Source: Vibrio fortis (GTDB lineage Bacteria > Pseudomonadota > Gammaproteobacteria > Enterobacterales > Vibrionaceae). Taken from it: 64,000 nucleotides of DNA. Numbering within the stretch: position 1 is the stretch's first letter; every line of letters begins with the position of its first letter. The DNA lies in NCBI RefSeq assembly GCF_024347475.1, contig NZ_AP025487.1, forward strand, positions 1,488,001 through 1,552,000, written 5' to 3'. Shown here one piece after another: positions 19,355-29,659 of the stretch. Both the position numbers and the translations under genes were made by a program. The notes under the pieces are model-generated. The model saw only the letters and a list, made by a program, of their open reading frames with translations, was not told where the DNA came from and did not search any database.

Positions 19355-19378
19355 AAATGCAGCCAATTGGCTGCATTT
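19355..19378 (-). terminator. Intrinsic terminator of letAB
   Basis: AAATGCAGCC and GGCTGCATTT form a perfect palindromic stem around AATT, followed on the minus strand by TTTTATTAT. It separates letB from rsmF and argues against an rsmF start at 19376. Confidence 0.8.
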
Positions 19379-19415
19379 ACGTTTAATTATTGTTCGCCTC
19401 GAACCGTTTTGGTGA

Positions 19416-22073
19416 CTAAGGCTTAGGAATAGCGGTGCGCCACATTTTCCAGTCATCTTCCGCTTGCGGGTAAAGGTAGAAAGATTGATCTTCTGCTGCT
19501 TGTGGTTGGAGTTTATCTGTTGGAGGTGTAGCAAACGTGATGCCACCGCGCAGTAAGCTTTCAACCGTACCTGCTTTGATATTAGCGCCAGACAGGCCAA
19601 TAGAAACATCGACACCGGATACGTTCCAGAACACGCTATTGGCGCGAACTAAGTAGGCATATTCAGAGTCAATTCGAATCGTTGAGATAATACGATCAGC
19701 AAATTCCCCCAAGCGAACATCAATCACAGAGCCAATCTCTAATTCGCGGAATAGAATAGGGGTGCCTTTGGTCACAGAGCCACGAGATTCGCTCTGAAGT
19801 ACAAACACTTTTCCTTGAGACGCAATCGGTGCATCGTCTAAGACAAACTGATTAGTGTGCTTGCCTGAGCCTGGCTCAACGCTAATATGCTTAGACAATA
19901 GTGCTGAAACGTTCTTTATTCCGCTTAGTCCTATTTCAGGGCTCGCCAACCAGAAATGACTATTCTGAACTGCGACTTTATCTACGTACTCCGGAAGAAT
20001 TCGAGCGGTGATCTCAATACCCTTGCGGTTGAAGTTAGGAACGACGAGAGTCACTTCACCAACGGTCACACCTTGGTATTTAATCGGTGTTCCTTTTGCC
20101 ACCTCGATATCACCACCAGCGACTAACTGAATCGCACGGCCAAACTTACGAGCTGTCTTAGCATTTTCATAGAGCTTCCAAGAAGAACCAATCTTATTAT
20201 CGATGCCAGGCAAAGAGTCAAAGGCAATACCCCCTTGAATCAGAGTTTTCATCGGGGCTGCTGTGATATTCACACCGGCTAAAGAGGCATCGACTTCAAC
20301 ACCTGAACGATTCCAAAAGACCGTTTGATCTGTAATTAAATGCGTGTAGCGATTCTCAACCTTGGCTTTGATCTTCACGCCACCGTCAGATAGTTGGAAG
20401 TCGGAAACGGTGCCCACCTCAAGGTTTCTATAAAGAATTGGACTGCCTTTCGAGATAGGCGGCAGTTCATTGGCAAACAGAGTGATCGACTTTGAACCAC
20501 TATGATTAAGCTTTGCCAATTCAGCCAATGATTTGCTTTGGAACAGTTGATAGTTGGGTTGTACTTTCGCTTGGCCTTCACTTACAAAACTGATTGAGCC
20601 AGTCAACAGTTGTTTGGCTGGTGGCACTGTGACACTCAAGCCGGATTCCGTGAGCTCTGCAGTGGCGCTGCCCGTCACGAAGAAACGGTTATTGCTCTTG
20701 ATAAGATGCGCGTATTGGTTGTCGATAAGCGCATCCATGTAAACTTCGTGCCTATCACTTCCAGTACCGACTCCGTCAACAAGACCCACTTCAATGATCG
20801 AGCCAACTGCAATGCCTTTGTAGAGCAAGTTCGTCCCAACATCTAGACCAAATGAGTTGTTTGATGTCAGGCGAATTGCAACGGATTTTTCTTGTTGTTG
20901 ATTGTATTCGTGTTTACGAATCGCGGTAAATTGACGCGCTTTGTCACCTTCGCCCGGTACTAGTGTAAGGAAGTTCCCCGTGACTAAGTTGCCAATGTTC
21001 TCTACGCCCGTTAAAGATAGCTTGGCTTCTTCTAAGATGAATTTACTGCCTGAGTTTAAGAAATCGCTGAACGCAGGTTGAATTGCCGCAGAGGCAACCA
21101 CATTTTCACGACCTTTACTCAATGAAAGATCGGTAACCTGGCCAATTTCAATACCACGGTACATAATTGGTGCACCCGTTGCGCTGATGTTGTTGTCATC
21201 AGGCACGGCAATCTTGACTGAGATACCACGTCCAGCCGTCTTTAGATCTGGGTAGAGCTTGAACTTGGTATTCATTTCGACAGGCTGACCTTCTCCTGGT
21301 GAATCAACCGCAATTGAACCTCCAAGTAGGGCGCTGAGACTTTCTAAACGTACGTCAACGCCAGAAAAGCCAATACTTGCACCTAAGCCACTAACATTCC
21401 AGAAGCGGCTTTGGTCGGTGATGATGTGGCTGTATTCATCTTTAATTGCTGCTTGAATCGTTACCGACTTACCGCTTTCATTAAGTTGATAGTTGTAAAC
21501 CTCACCAATTGGGATCTTGCGGTAAACGATTTGAGAGCCAACCGACACACCACCGAGGTCTTTCGCGGTCAACATGATGTTTAAGCCTTGAGAAGCGAGC
21601 AGATCTGAAGGTGAAGACTCTAAAGCGGTGAATACTGTTTCTGGCTCTTGCTCGGTTTCACTTGGATGAATCGCAATGTAATTACCAGACACCAAGGCAT
21701 CCAGCCCTGATATTCCAGATAGGCTGGCGGTTGGTTTTACTAACCAAAATCGCGTGCCTTTACTAAGGAGTTTTTTCGCCTCTGGGTAGATGTCTGCGTC
21801 AACGTAGATGCTCTCAAGATCTTCAGAGAGTGTAATATCTCGTACCATACCGACTTCGAGGCCTTGGTATCGAATGGTAGTTCTACCCGCGATTAAACCT
21901 GCCGCATCTGAGAAGTAGATCTGTACACGCTGCCCTGCATCGTGAATTGACTTCATTACCAACCAGCCGGCGAGAGCGACAGTCAGTATCGGAAGAATCC
22001 ACAGAGGTGAAATACCTTTGTTTTTCCTGATATCAGGTGAGTACGACGTTTGTGATTGGTTATTGTTGTTCAT
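19416..22073 (-). CDS. letB: Lipid transport protein LetB (YebT), seven MCE domains
   Basis: The 885-residue protein has one N-terminal membrane helix (about residues 20-40, ISPLWILPILTVALAGWLV) followed by seven MCE repeats, each opening with a motif of the type TxIxYxGxxVGxV. E. coli LetB has 877 residues and seven MCE rings, which stack into a tunnel across the periplasm for phospholipids. The start overlaps letA by 14 bases, indicating translational coupling with its membrane partner. Function beyond the family is inferred. Confidence 0.93.
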   Translation of the reverse strand: MNNNNQSQTSYSPDIRKNKGISPLWILPILTVALAGWLVMKSIHDAGQRVQIYFSDAAGLIAGRTTIRYQGLEVGMVRDITLSEDLESIYVDADIYPEAKKLLSKGTRFWLVKPTASLSGISGLDALVSGNYIAIHPSETEQEPETVFTALESSPSDLLASQGLNIMLTAKDLGGVSVGSQIVYRKIPIGEVYNYQLNESGKSVTIQAAIKDEYSHIITDQSRFWNVSGLGASIGFSGVDVRLESLSALLGGSIAVDSPGEGQPVEMNTKFKLYPDLKTAGRGISVKIAVPDDNNISATGAPIMYRGIEIGQVTDLSLSKGRENVVASAAIQPAFSDFLNSGSKFILEEAKLSLTGVENIGNLVTGNFLTLVPGEGDKARQFTAIRKHEYNQQQEKSVAIRLTSNNSFGLDVGTNLLYKGIAVGSIIEVGLVDGVGTGSDRHEVYMDALIDNQYAHLIKSNNRFFVTGSATAELTESGLSVTVPPAKQLLTGSISFVSEGQAKVQPNYQLFQSKSLAELAKLNHSGSKSITLFANELPPISKGSPILYRNLEVGTVSDFQLSDGGVKIKAKVENRYTHLITDQTVFWNRSGVEVDASLAGVNITAAPMKTLIQGGIAFDSLPGIDNKIGSSWKLYENAKTARKFGRAIQLVAGGDIEVAKGTPIKYQGVTVGEVTLVVPNFNRKGIEITARILPEYVDKVAVQNSHFWLASPEIGLSGIKNVSALLSKHISVEPGSGKHTNQFVLDDAPIASQGKVFVLQSESRGSVTKGTPILFRELEIGSVIDVRLGEFADRIISTIRIDSEYAYLVRANSVFWNVSGVDVSIGLSGANIKAGTVESLLRGGITFATPPTDKLQPQAAEDQSFYLYPQAEDDWKMWRTAIPKP

Positions 22074-23343
22074 TCACTGACCCATCATTAGAGGTGTGGT
22101 TATCCCAAATAAGCCTAGGATCTAAGCTTTCAGCGGCGAGCATGGTAAGTACCACTACAACGCCAAAAGCCACAGCACCATATCCTGGTGTAAAATTAAG
22201 AATTTGACCGCGGTCGACTAATGTCATCATGATTGAGATAACAAATAGATCCATTACAGACCATTTGCCAATCCACTTTACGATGAAATAGATCGTCATA
22301 CGCTGACGGCGGTAGAGCGTCCTTTTCACTTGAATACATATAAGAATGTAGGCAAGCCCTAAAATCTTAGCGACAGGCACGACGATACTGGCGATAAAAA
22401 TGATCGCGGCAATGCCGTACATTTCGCTGTTTACCAATGAGGCAACACCAGAGATTATTGTATCTTCGAGGCGTTGACCGTTGGTTATAAGTATTGAAAT
22501 AGGGATGACGTTGGCAGGTATGATTGCAACAGATGCAGCAATCAGGAGACACCATGTCTTTTGAATCGAATAGGGTTTGCGATGATAAAGCTGGTGATGA
22601 CAACGCACACAATTTTCTCCCTCTGGTTGAGAGAGGTGACAATTATGACAATGGACACTTTTAGAAGTATCAAAATTAAATGTAGTCTCTGCTTTCCATG
22701 CTTCCCAATATCGGCGAACACTAATTCGGCTCACTAGAAGAACACTAAACAGCTGTAGAAGCAGTAGGCCGATAAGCCCCGGGCCGACAAAAATATCGGA
22801 ATAGTCTTGGAGCTTAAAACAAGAGACCGCAACACTGACCAAGAATACATCTAGCATCATCCAATGTTTGAGAGTTTGGACGATGGCTAGTGAATAACGA
22901 AATGGCGTAAACCACTTCATGTCTAAAGCAAGGTGAGCGAGTAATACTGAGCTACATACAAGAAATGGCGCAATTGAACTACAAAATAGAATTAATAGCC
23001 CAAGGAGCGGGAAACCTTCCGCCATCAACGTAAATACCCCAGAAGGGAGCGTAGCGGGAATCATCACACCAATCAGACGAATACTAATGTAATCGAAAAA
23101 GTGCGATGGAATGAACAACAGTAGACAGGTGACAGCTATCGCTAGATTGCCTGATAAGCTCGGAGAACCACCTCGATAAAGCTGAGTGCCGCAACGAGGG
23201 CAGTATGCTGATTTGCCACTAGGAACATCGGTTTTGTCTACCGGTAACTCGCACCCTTGGCAAAGGCGCACATTTTGTGGTTCGTTCTGATGACGTTCGG
23301 ATAATGGAACAGTTTGAGTTGGTGTTTTAGAAGTGGAGGCCAT
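22060..23343 (-). CDS. letA: LetA (YebS), PqiA-family inner-membrane partner of LetB
   Basis: The polytopic protein of about 427 residues has two PqiA-like halves. Each is preceded by a zinc-ribbon-like cysteine pair set: CQGCELP with CPRCG near residues 28-52, and CHNCHLS with CVRCH near 225-245. LetA is the membrane component that feeds lipids to LetB. The ATG at 23343 is preferred over the in-frame ATG at 23358 because GGAGG lies five bases before it. It precedes and overlaps letB. Confidence 0.92.
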   Translation of the reverse strand: MASTSKTPTQTVPLSERHQNEPQNVRLCQGCELPVDKTDVPSGKSAYCPRCGTQLYRGGSPSLSGNLAIAVTCLLLFIPSHFFDYISIRLIGVMIPATLPSGVFTLMAEGFPLLGLLILFCSSIAPFLVCSSVLLAHLALDMKWFTPFRYSLAIVQTLKHWMMLDVFLVSVAVSCFKLQDYSDIFVGPGLIGLLLLQLFSVLLVSRISVRRYWEAWKAETTFNFDTSKSVHCHNCHLSQPEGENCVRCHHQLYHRKPYSIQKTWCLLIAASVAIIPANVIPISILITNGQRLEDTIISGVASLVNSEMYGIAAIIFIASIVVPVAKILGLAYILICIQVKRTLYRRQRMTIYFIVKWIGKWSVMDLFVISIMMTLVDRGQILNFTPGYGAVAFGVVVVLTMLAAESLDPRLIWDNHTSNDGSVNEQQ

Positions 23344-23441
23344 AATACCTCCATTCATTAATTTGGTTGCTGTGGGTTAAAAACGAGTGATGGTGTGTTG
23401 GGCAAGCTGTGAACTTGCCCTTATCTGTTGGTGAACAAATA

Positions 23442-25238
23442 CTAGGCGTGAGATTGCACACTCCCATAGAGTGTTTGATACAGTCCTTGTTGTTCAACCA
23501 ATTCACCATGTGTACCCGTTTGTGTTACCTGCCCATCTTCTAATACATAGATGAGATCAGCTTGTTTTACCGCTGAAAGTCGGTGCGCAACAATCAATGT
23601 TGTGCGATCTTTCAAAAATTCACTTAACGCTTTATGCAGAGCGGCTTCGGTTGCAGTATCGAGCGCAGACGTCGCTTCGTCGAGAATAACAAACTTAGGA
23701 TTACTCAACACCATTCGAGCAATTGCCAAGCGCTGTCTTTGGCCACCGGATAGGCGAACCCCATTCTTGCCGATTTGTGTATCTAGCCCATCATTTAATT
23801 GCGCAATAACGTCTTGCATCTGAGCGATATCTAGCGCACGCCATAACGACATTTCATCGTAATCTGCTCCAAGGGTCAGATTATGCCTTAATGTATCGTT
23901 GAAGAGTATAGGCTGTTGTAAAACAACGGCTATTTGATTTCGAATTACATCAAAGCTGATGTCATCCGTCGTCTCGCCATTGTATTTTATATGGCCTGAA
24001 TCTGCGCGATAAACCCCAATCAGCAATTGGATGAGTGTAGATTTACCACCACCACTGGCACCTACCAGTGCGACTTTCTTACCCGCTGGAATTGAGAGAG
24101 AAAGCTTGTTTAAAACAGTGTTTTCTAAAGTGTAAGAGAATGTAACATTTTCAATGTCAACAGACACTTCTTTATTTTCAGAAAATGGGTTCACTTTGCT
24201 GACCGGGCGGTGCTCTTCTTCAAGTGTCAACAAGTCATTAATACGCTTCAGTGCGGCCTTAGCGCTGTACCAAGAGAACTGAATACCAAGTAGTTCTTGT
24301 ACAGGGCCTAACATAAACCATAGGTAACCAAATACCGCAAAGATTTGGCCGATGGTCAGATCGCTAAACAAGACCATCAACATCGCGACAGCTCTAAACA
24401 GTTCAAAGCCGAGCAAAAACAGAAGGAACGATAATCGACCTGCTGCTTCCGATTGCCAAGCGTATTTGTCGGCATCAATTCGAACTTGATTAGCTTGCTG
24501 CTTTAGTTCGTCGAGGAAAATACGTTCTTTATTGGCCGCTCTTAATTGATAAATGCCATCGAGAGTTTCGACCAAACGGTTCTGGAAGCGCTCAAATGAC
24601 TGGTTTTCATGTTTCTTAAGGTGTTTGACCTTACTACCAAGCTTTCGCGAGAAATAGATAACAACAGGGTTAACCAATAAAATGAACAGGCCTAAGCGCC
24701 ATTCCAACCACAGCAAGACAATGGATGTGCCTAGGACTGTGAGAAAACTAATAAGGAATTTAGACAGTGTTGAACCAATAAATTTATCGATGGTCTCTAT
24801 GTCAGTGATTAAGTGAGCATTGATGCCACCGCTGCCTTTGGTTTCGTATTGTCTGATACTGATGCGACCAAGCTTGTCGATCATCTTACTGCGCATCTGA
24901 TAAGTGATCGTTTTGGATACAAGAGTAAATTGTCGACCTTGCAGAATGTTCAGTCCTTGGCTAACTGTGCGCATCACAATGACCAATAGGAGTGTCAGTG
25001 CAATGTAACCGGTAGGCGTTTGCATTGAAGCTGGCAATAGATGATTCATCATATCTAGGCCAGATGCAGGCTTGTCGAGTAACACTTCATCAACCATTAA
25101 AGGCATTAAGAGTGGGATAGGGACGCTGATAAGCGTGGCGATAATGGCAATAATGTTGGCAAACACCAGTTTGGACTTGTGTTTTTTTACTTGAGTTATA
25201 AGCCAAGCGCGGCTAATAGTGTCATCTGAATTGGTCAT
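23442..25238 (-). CDS. ABC exporter, fused permease-ATPase
   Basis: The ~598-residue protein combines a six-helix ABC transporter membrane domain (residues ~15-300) with a C-terminal ATPase. Motifs are Walker A GASGGGKST, Q-loop LQQPILFNDT, signature LSGGQRQRLAIAR, Walker B FVILDEATSALD and the H-loop in LIVAHRLS. It belongs to the MsbA/MdlB-like exporter group; the substrate is not evident. The start is set at the ATG of MTNSDDTIS, because the 24 residues upstream in frame look non-coding. It sits between letA and msrC, where enterics have no such gene. Confidence 0.88.
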   Translation of the reverse strand: MTNSDDTISRAWLITQVKKHKSKLVFANIIAIIATLISVPIPLLMPLMVDEVLLDKPASGLDMMNHLLPASMQTPTGYIALTLLLVIVMRTVSQGLNILQGRQFTLVSKTITYQMRSKMIDKLGRISIRQYETKGSGGINAHLITDIETIDKFIGSTLSKFLISFLTVLGTSIVLLWLEWRLGLFILLVNPVVIYFSRKLGSKVKHLKKHENQSFERFQNRLVETLDGIYQLRAANKERIFLDELKQQANQVRIDADKYAWQSEAAGRLSFLLFLLGFELFRAVAMLMVLFSDLTIGQIFAVFGYLWFMLGPVQELLGIQFSWYSAKAALKRINDLLTLEEEHRPVSKVNPFSENKEVSVDIENVTFSYTLENTVLNKLSLSIPAGKKVALVGASGGGKSTLIQLLIGVYRADSGHIKYNGETTDDISFDVIRNQIAVVLQQPILFNDTLRHNLTLGADYDEMSLWRALDIAQMQDVIAQLNDGLDTQIGKNGVRLSGGQRQRLAIARMVLSNPKFVILDEATSALDTATEAALHKALSEFLKDRTTLIVAHRLSAVKQADLIYVLEDGQVTQTGTHGELVEQQGLYQTLYGSVQSHA

Positions 25239-25327
25239 TTTAATGAGAATAAGTCCTATTTGGGTTGGTGGCCGCATTCTACTGCGTTCTCTTAATAATG
25301 GAAGTCTCAATTTAATTGGAAGTTAAT

Positions 25328-25801
25328 ATGAAAATAGAACATTACCATCGCTTAACCAAACAAGCCGTCGCTTTAATCGAATCAGAAACCGATATGATCG
25401 CAAATTTGTCAAATATCAGTGCATTACTGGCGATGGAACTTGACGATCTTAACTGGGCTGGCTTTTACTTAATGAAAGGCGATGAGTTGGTTCTTGGCCC
25501 ATTTCAAGGTAAGCCTGCGTGTGTTCGTATTCCAATTGGCCGCGGAGTATGTGGAACGGCGGTAGCAACAAACTCTGTACAACGTATATACGACGTACAT
25601 GAGTTCGAAGGTCACATTGCTTGTGATGCCGTTAGTAACTCAGAGATCGTAATCCCATTCTCTATTAATGGTGAAATTGCTGGTGTACTTGATATCGATA
25701 GCCCAAATGTTGGTCGATTTAGTGAAATTGACGAGGAAGGACTGACATTTTTCATGGCAGAAGTGGAAAAGCTGCTTAATTCGCATACGAACAAGGCATA
25801 A
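25328..25801 (+). CDS. msrC: Free methionine-(R)-sulfoxide reductase
   Basis: The 157-residue GAF-domain protein matches fRMsr (E. coli MsrC/YebR): [22 protein letters not shown], then cysteines in [18 protein letters not shown] and GHIACDA that form the redox site. It reduces free methionine-R-sulfoxide in the cytoplasm using thioredoxin. The ATG at 25328 with GGAAG six bases upstream is chosen over a TTG four codons earlier. It precedes proQ-prc as in enterics. Confidence 0.93.
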   Translation: MKIEHYHRLTKQAVALIESETDMIANLSNISALLAMELDDLNWAGFYLMKGDELVLGPFQGKPACVRIPIGRGVCGTAVATNSVQRIYDVHEFEGHIACDAVSNSEIVIPFSINGEIAGVLDIDSPNVGRFSEIDEEGLTFFMAEVEKLLNSHTNKA

Positions 25802-25899
25802 ATTATTCTCTTACTGTGGTTTTTCCCAAGCATCTCTCTATAATACGTAAAAATATTTTCTTAATGCTCGCGGAAAAACCGCAAAAACCAGGAACCCTC

Positions 25900-26523
25900 A
25901 TGGAAAACACTGAAAAGTTAAAAAACAGCAAAGAAGTTATCGCATATATTGCTGAATGTTTCCCTAAATGCTTTACTTTAGAAGGTGAAGCTAAACCACT
26001 TAAAATTGGTATTTTTCAAGATCTTGCTGAACGTCTAAATGAAGACGAGAAAGTAAGCAAGACTCAGCTACGTGCAGCGTTAAGACAGTACACTTCATCA
26101 TGGCGTTACCTGCACGGCGTAAAAGCTGGTGCAGAGCGTGTTGACCTAGATGGCAACGCATGTGGTGTTCTAGAAGAAGAGCACGTAGAGCACGCTAAAG
26201 CGACTCTTGCAGAAAGCAAAGCGAAAGTACAAGCTCGTCGTAAAGAGCAAGCGCAAAAAGCTCGCGAAGAGAACAAAGCAAAACCAAAGGCGAAGAAAGC
26301 TCAACAGCCTCGTCGTCAAGCACCAAAAGCTCCAAAAGTAGAAAAGCCTGTTGAAACACGCGCTCTAAATGCTGACGAATTCGTTACTGGCAAAGAAGTG
26401 AATGTGAACATGGGTAAAGGAAACATGGCTGCGACCATTGTTGAAATCAATAAGGAAGATGTACGTGTTCAGTTAGCAAACGGCCTACAAATGGTTGTTA
26501 AAGCGGAGCACTTGCGCGCTTAA
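25900..26523 (+). CDS. proQ: RNA chaperone ProQ
   Basis: The 207-residue protein has an N-terminal FinO/ProQ domain ([46 protein letters not shown]), a basic Lys/Ala/Gln-rich linker and a C-terminal Tudor-like domain ([18 protein letters not shown]). ProQ binds structured sRNAs and mRNA 3' ends. The start follows the E. coli N-terminus (MENxxKLxxSKEVIAY), with AGGA upstream. The frame extends 28 codons further without family support. It lies 17 bases before prc. Confidence 0.94.
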   Translation: MENTEKLKNSKEVIAYIAECFPKCFTLEGEAKPLKIGIFQDLAERLNEDEKVSKTQLRAALRQYTSSWRYLHGVKAGAERVDLDGNACGVLEEEHVEHAKATLAESKAKVQARRKEQAQKAREENKAKPKAKKAQQPRRQAPKAPKVEKPVETRALNADEFVTGKEVNVNMGKGNMAATIVEINKEDVRVQLANGLQMVVKAEHLRA

Positions 26524-26540
26524 AGGAGATACTCCTACGC

Positions 26541-28535
26541 ATGAAATGCCGTTCAAAATTGACACTGATTGCTGCTAGCTTTTGGCTAGCAGCTTCAGCT
26601 CAGGCTCTCGAAGCCAAACTCGATCAGGATGATTTACCTCTACTCGCTCCTGAAGTCCAACATGAAACCGCGAGTAAACGTGTCACTTCTCGTTTCACAC
26701 GTTCTCACTATAAACACTTCAATCTCAACGACGATTTCTCTCAAGCTATTTTTAATCGTTACCTAGAGATGCTCGATTACAACCGCAATATCTTCACTCA
26801 GGCGGATATCGACTCTTTTACTTCTAAAGCTATTCAGCTTGATGATCAACTAAAAGCCGGTAATAACCAGATTGCTTTTGATGTTTACAATCTATCAATG
26901 CAAAAGCGTTTTGAGCGTTTTCAATATGCGCTGTCTTTGCTTGATGAAGAGATCAAGTTTGATGTAGATGAAAGCATTGAACTCGACCGCAGTGAAGCAG
27001 CTTGGCCTAAAGATACCGCAGAAGTGAATGAACTTTGGCGCAAACGTGTTAAATACGATGCGTTAAATCTTAAGCTGACTGGAAAAGAGTGGCCTGAAAT
27101 TCAAGAAGTTTTGGAAAAGCGTTACAACAATGCGATGAAGCGAATTACTCAATCGCATAACGAAGATGCTTTCCAGATCTACATGAATGCATTCGCTCGT
27201 GAAGTTGATCCGCATACTAGCTACTTATCACCACGTAATGCAGAGCAGTTCCAATCTGAAATGAATCTTTCATTGGAAGGAATTGGAGCAGTATTGCAAA
27301 TGACGGATGACTACACGGTGATTCGTTCATTAGTGGCTGGTGGTCCTGCATCTAACAGCAAGCAGTTAGGTGAGGGTGACCGTATAGTTGGTGTCGGGCA
27401 AGATGGCGAAGAGATCGTTGATGTTATTGGCTGGCGACTTGATGACGTTGTTCAATTAATCAAAGGCCCAAAAGGGACTAAGGTTAAGCTTCAGATCTTG
27501 CCTGACGGTAAAGATGCAAAAAGTCACGTTGTCACAATTGTACGCGATAAGATTCGTCTCGAAGACAGAGCCGTTAAGTCTGAAGTGATTGAGAAAGACG
27601 GTAAGAAGATTGGTGTTCTTGAAGTACCGAGCTTCTATGTTGGCCTTTCAAAAGATACTGATAAGCTGATTACTGAGCTTAAGAAACAAGATGTTGACGG
27701 CATCATTGTTGATCTTCGTAACAACGGTGGTGGTGCACTGACTGAGGCAACGGCACTTTCTGGTCTGTTTATTAAAGAAGGTCCGGTAGTTCAAGTTCGT
27801 GACAGCTATGGTCGTGTCAAAGTGAACAGCGATACTGATGGCGAAATCAGCTATCAAGGTCCGTTGACGGTTTTGATCAACCGATACAGTGCTTCAGCTT
27901 CGGAAATCTTTGCGGCGGCAATGCAAGATTACGGACGCGCGATCATCTTAGGTGAGAACTCATTTGGTAAAGGCACGGTACAACAGCACCGTTCACTGAA
28001 TCATATCTACGATTTATTCGATAAAGAGCTAGGTTATGTTCAGTACACCATTCAGAAGTTCTATCGAATCAATGGCGGTAGTACACAAAATAAAGGTGTA
28101 GTTCCAGATATTGCTTATCCAACGCCAGTCGATCCTGCAGAAACAGGTGAGAGTGTAGAGGACAATGCGCTGCCTTGGGATAGTATCGACAAAGCAAAAT
28201 ACTCTGTGTTACAGCGTAACGATGAGCAAATTGCAAAGTTGACAACACAACACCAAGCTCGTATTGCTAAAGATATGGAGTTCGGATTTATCGCTCAAGA
28301 TATTGAAAAATATAAAGCGGATAAAGACGACAATACGCTTTCTCTAAACGAGAAAATGCGACAAGAAGAGACTGACACAGCAGAAGCACTTCGTTTAGAA
28401 CGTATCAACCTGCGTCAAAAAGCTAACGGTGAAGAAGCCTTTAAGACACTGGATGATGTGCCTAAAGACTACGAAGCCCCTGACGCTTACTTGGATGAGT
28501 CAGTTGCGATCATGCTCGATATGATCAATAAGTAA
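26541..28535 (+). CDS. prc: Tail-specific periplasmic protease Prc
   Basis: The 664-residue precursor has a signal peptide (LTLIAASFWLAASAQA), a long N-terminal helical domain, a PDZ domain near residues 240-330 (LSLEGIGAVLQM onward), and the S41 protease core with the catalytic serine in NRYSASASEIFAAA and lysine in NSFGKGTVQ. It cleaves periplasmic proteins from their C-termini and matures PBP3/FtsI in E. coli. It is coupled to proQ and closed by a strong terminator. Confidence 0.95.
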   Translation: MKCRSKLTLIAASFWLAASAQALEAKLDQDDLPLLAPEVQHETASKRVTSRFTRSHYKHFNLNDDFSQAIFNRYLEMLDYNRNIFTQADIDSFTSKAIQLDDQLKAGNNQIAFDVYNLSMQKRFERFQYALSLLDEEIKFDVDESIELDRSEAAWPKDTAEVNELWRKRVKYDALNLKLTGKEWPEIQEVLEKRYNNAMKRITQSHNEDAFQIYMNAFAREVDPHTSYLSPRNAEQFQSEMNLSLEGIGAVLQMTDDYTVIRSLVAGGPASNSKQLGEGDRIVGVGQDGEEIVDVIGWRLDDVVQLIKGPKGTKVKLQILPDGKDAKSHVVTIVRDKIRLEDRAVKSEVIEKDGKKIGVLEVPSFYVGLSKDTDKLITELKKQDVDGIIVDLRNNGGGALTEATALSGLFIKEGPVVQVRDSYGRVKVNSDTDGEISYQGPLTVLINRYSASASEIFAAAMQDYGRAIILGENSFGKGTVQQHRSLNHIYDLFDKELGYVQYTIQKFYRINGGSTQNKGVVPDIAYPTPVDPAETGESVEDNALPWDSIDKAKYSVLQRNDEQIAKLTTQHQARIAKDMEFGFIAQDIEKYKADKDDNTLSLNEKMRQEETDTAEALRLERINLRQKANGEEAFKTLDDVPKDYEAPDAYLDESVAIMLDMINK

Positions 28536-28548
28536 TTCTTGTTGAGCG

Positions 28549-28577
28549 AAAAAAGCGAGCCTTGTGCTCGCTTTTTT
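28549..28577 (+). terminator. Intrinsic terminator of proQ-prc
   Basis: AAAAAAGCGAGC (28549-28560) pairs with GCTCGCTTTTTT (28566-28577); strong T-run. Confidence 0.92.
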
Positions 28578-28723
28578 ATTATCTATGGTTGCCACAAACA
28601 TGCATCTATTCCTTTTGGGATGACAAAAATGTTACTTCGTAAGTAAAATTTAGTGATTTGGATCATATTTTTCGCTTTATATGAATAACGTGCCTAAGCT
28701 TAAAGAAACATAAGGGGGCGCGT

Positions 28724-29422
28724 ATGAAATGGATACTTCTGACACTATCTTGTCTATCATTTATCGCTACAGCCGGAGAAGGTGCTGCACCGACACCTAC
28801 TGAGCCAACTCAACCAGCTAAGAGTGACAGTAATCTGTCGCACTTCGATCTTCCACTTTTGCTGGGTGATTGGTACCTACTTAACCCAAACCCTGAAGAC
28901 GGTACTGAAGACTTCAGAGCAATTAAACTTACCCTTGATTCCAATTACACATTCAGTATCGATATTCAAAAAAAAGACTTTAGCGTTGATCATTGGGAAG
29001 GGATGTATAACGCCAATGGCGACACGATTATTCTTGGCCTAAACACGGCAGAACCACAGGTTTACTCATACAGCAGTAATCACAATATGCTGAATCTCAA
29101 CGGTGTTTTGTTTACTAAAGCTCTACCCAATGCGCTGGCAGGGATTTGGTCGAGCGCTGAATTATCAGGTAGTGATTTGAGAGCGAGTAATATTCAGAAG
29201 ATGGATTTAGTTCTACAACCAGATTTCGTTTTCATGTTCAGAGTCTCTGATGAAACAGGTGATGAGATCGTGCAGCGCGGTGTTTATTACACAGAAGGCG
29301 ACCAATTAGTTCTGCTTTATGAAGATGGTGAGCACGGTACACGCTATACCCTCAATAGTGACGTTTTAACACTCGAAGGTGAAGAGAGTGATATGTACGC
29401 TGTGCTCAACAGAATTCGTTAA
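28724..29422 (+). CDS. Secreted hypothetical protein with two lipocalin-like beta repeats
   Basis: The 232-residue protein has a signal peptide (ILLTLSCLSFIATA) and a Pro/Thr-rich spacer. Two similar beta-rich halves follow. The first opens LLLGDWYLLNP and runs through a DSNYTFSI strand to GMYNANGDTIILG. The second opens LAGIWSSAELS and runs through a DFVFMFRV strand to GVYYTEGDQLVLL. The pattern GxW...F...GxY...gD.l.L is that of small lipocalin-like domains. I do not recognise a named family; periplasmic location is inferred. Confidence 0.7.
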   Translation: MKWILLTLSCLSFIATAGEGAAPTPTEPTQPAKSDSNLSHFDLPLLLGDWYLLNPNPEDGTEDFRAIKLTLDSNYTFSIDIQKKDFSVDHWEGMYNANGDTIILGLNTAEPQVYSYSSNHNMLNLNGVLFTKALPNALAGIWSSAELSGSDLRASNIQKMDLVLQPDFVFMFRVSDETGDEIVQRGVYYTEGDQLVLLYEDGEHGTRYTLNSDVLTLEGEESDMYAVLNRIR

Positions 29423-29540
29423 CGCTCTGTTTCTAAAGAAATTGTTAAAATGTGGAGTTATTTCCGTTTGATGGAAAATAGTAATGCAGCCCCCTTTACC
29501 AGTGTTAAATAACAAATCTGGTTAAAAAACTAGCAAATAT

Positions 29541-29570
29541 AAGAGGCATTTATACCAAATGCCTCTTTTT
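29541..29570 (+). terminator. Intrinsic terminator after the lipocalin-like gene
   Basis: AAGAGGCATTT (29541-29551) pairs with AAATGCCTCTT (29557-29567), followed by TTT. It stands 118 bases past the stop. Confidence 0.85.
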
Positions 29571-29659
29571 GTTCATCTAGCCCTTGAGTTCTGACCAAAC
29601 TGCCTTTAGATATATACAGTTATTTCAAATTTACGCATAACGATCAAAAGGAACAAGTC

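Noticed and set aside
19272-19376. N-terminal extension of RsmF.
   Set aside because: It runs through the letB terminator and does not match the RsmF N-terminus.
23400-23420. GGGCAAG/CTTGCCC hairpin after the ABC exporter as a terminator.
   Set aside because: No T-run follows on the minus strand, so it is unlikely to terminate.
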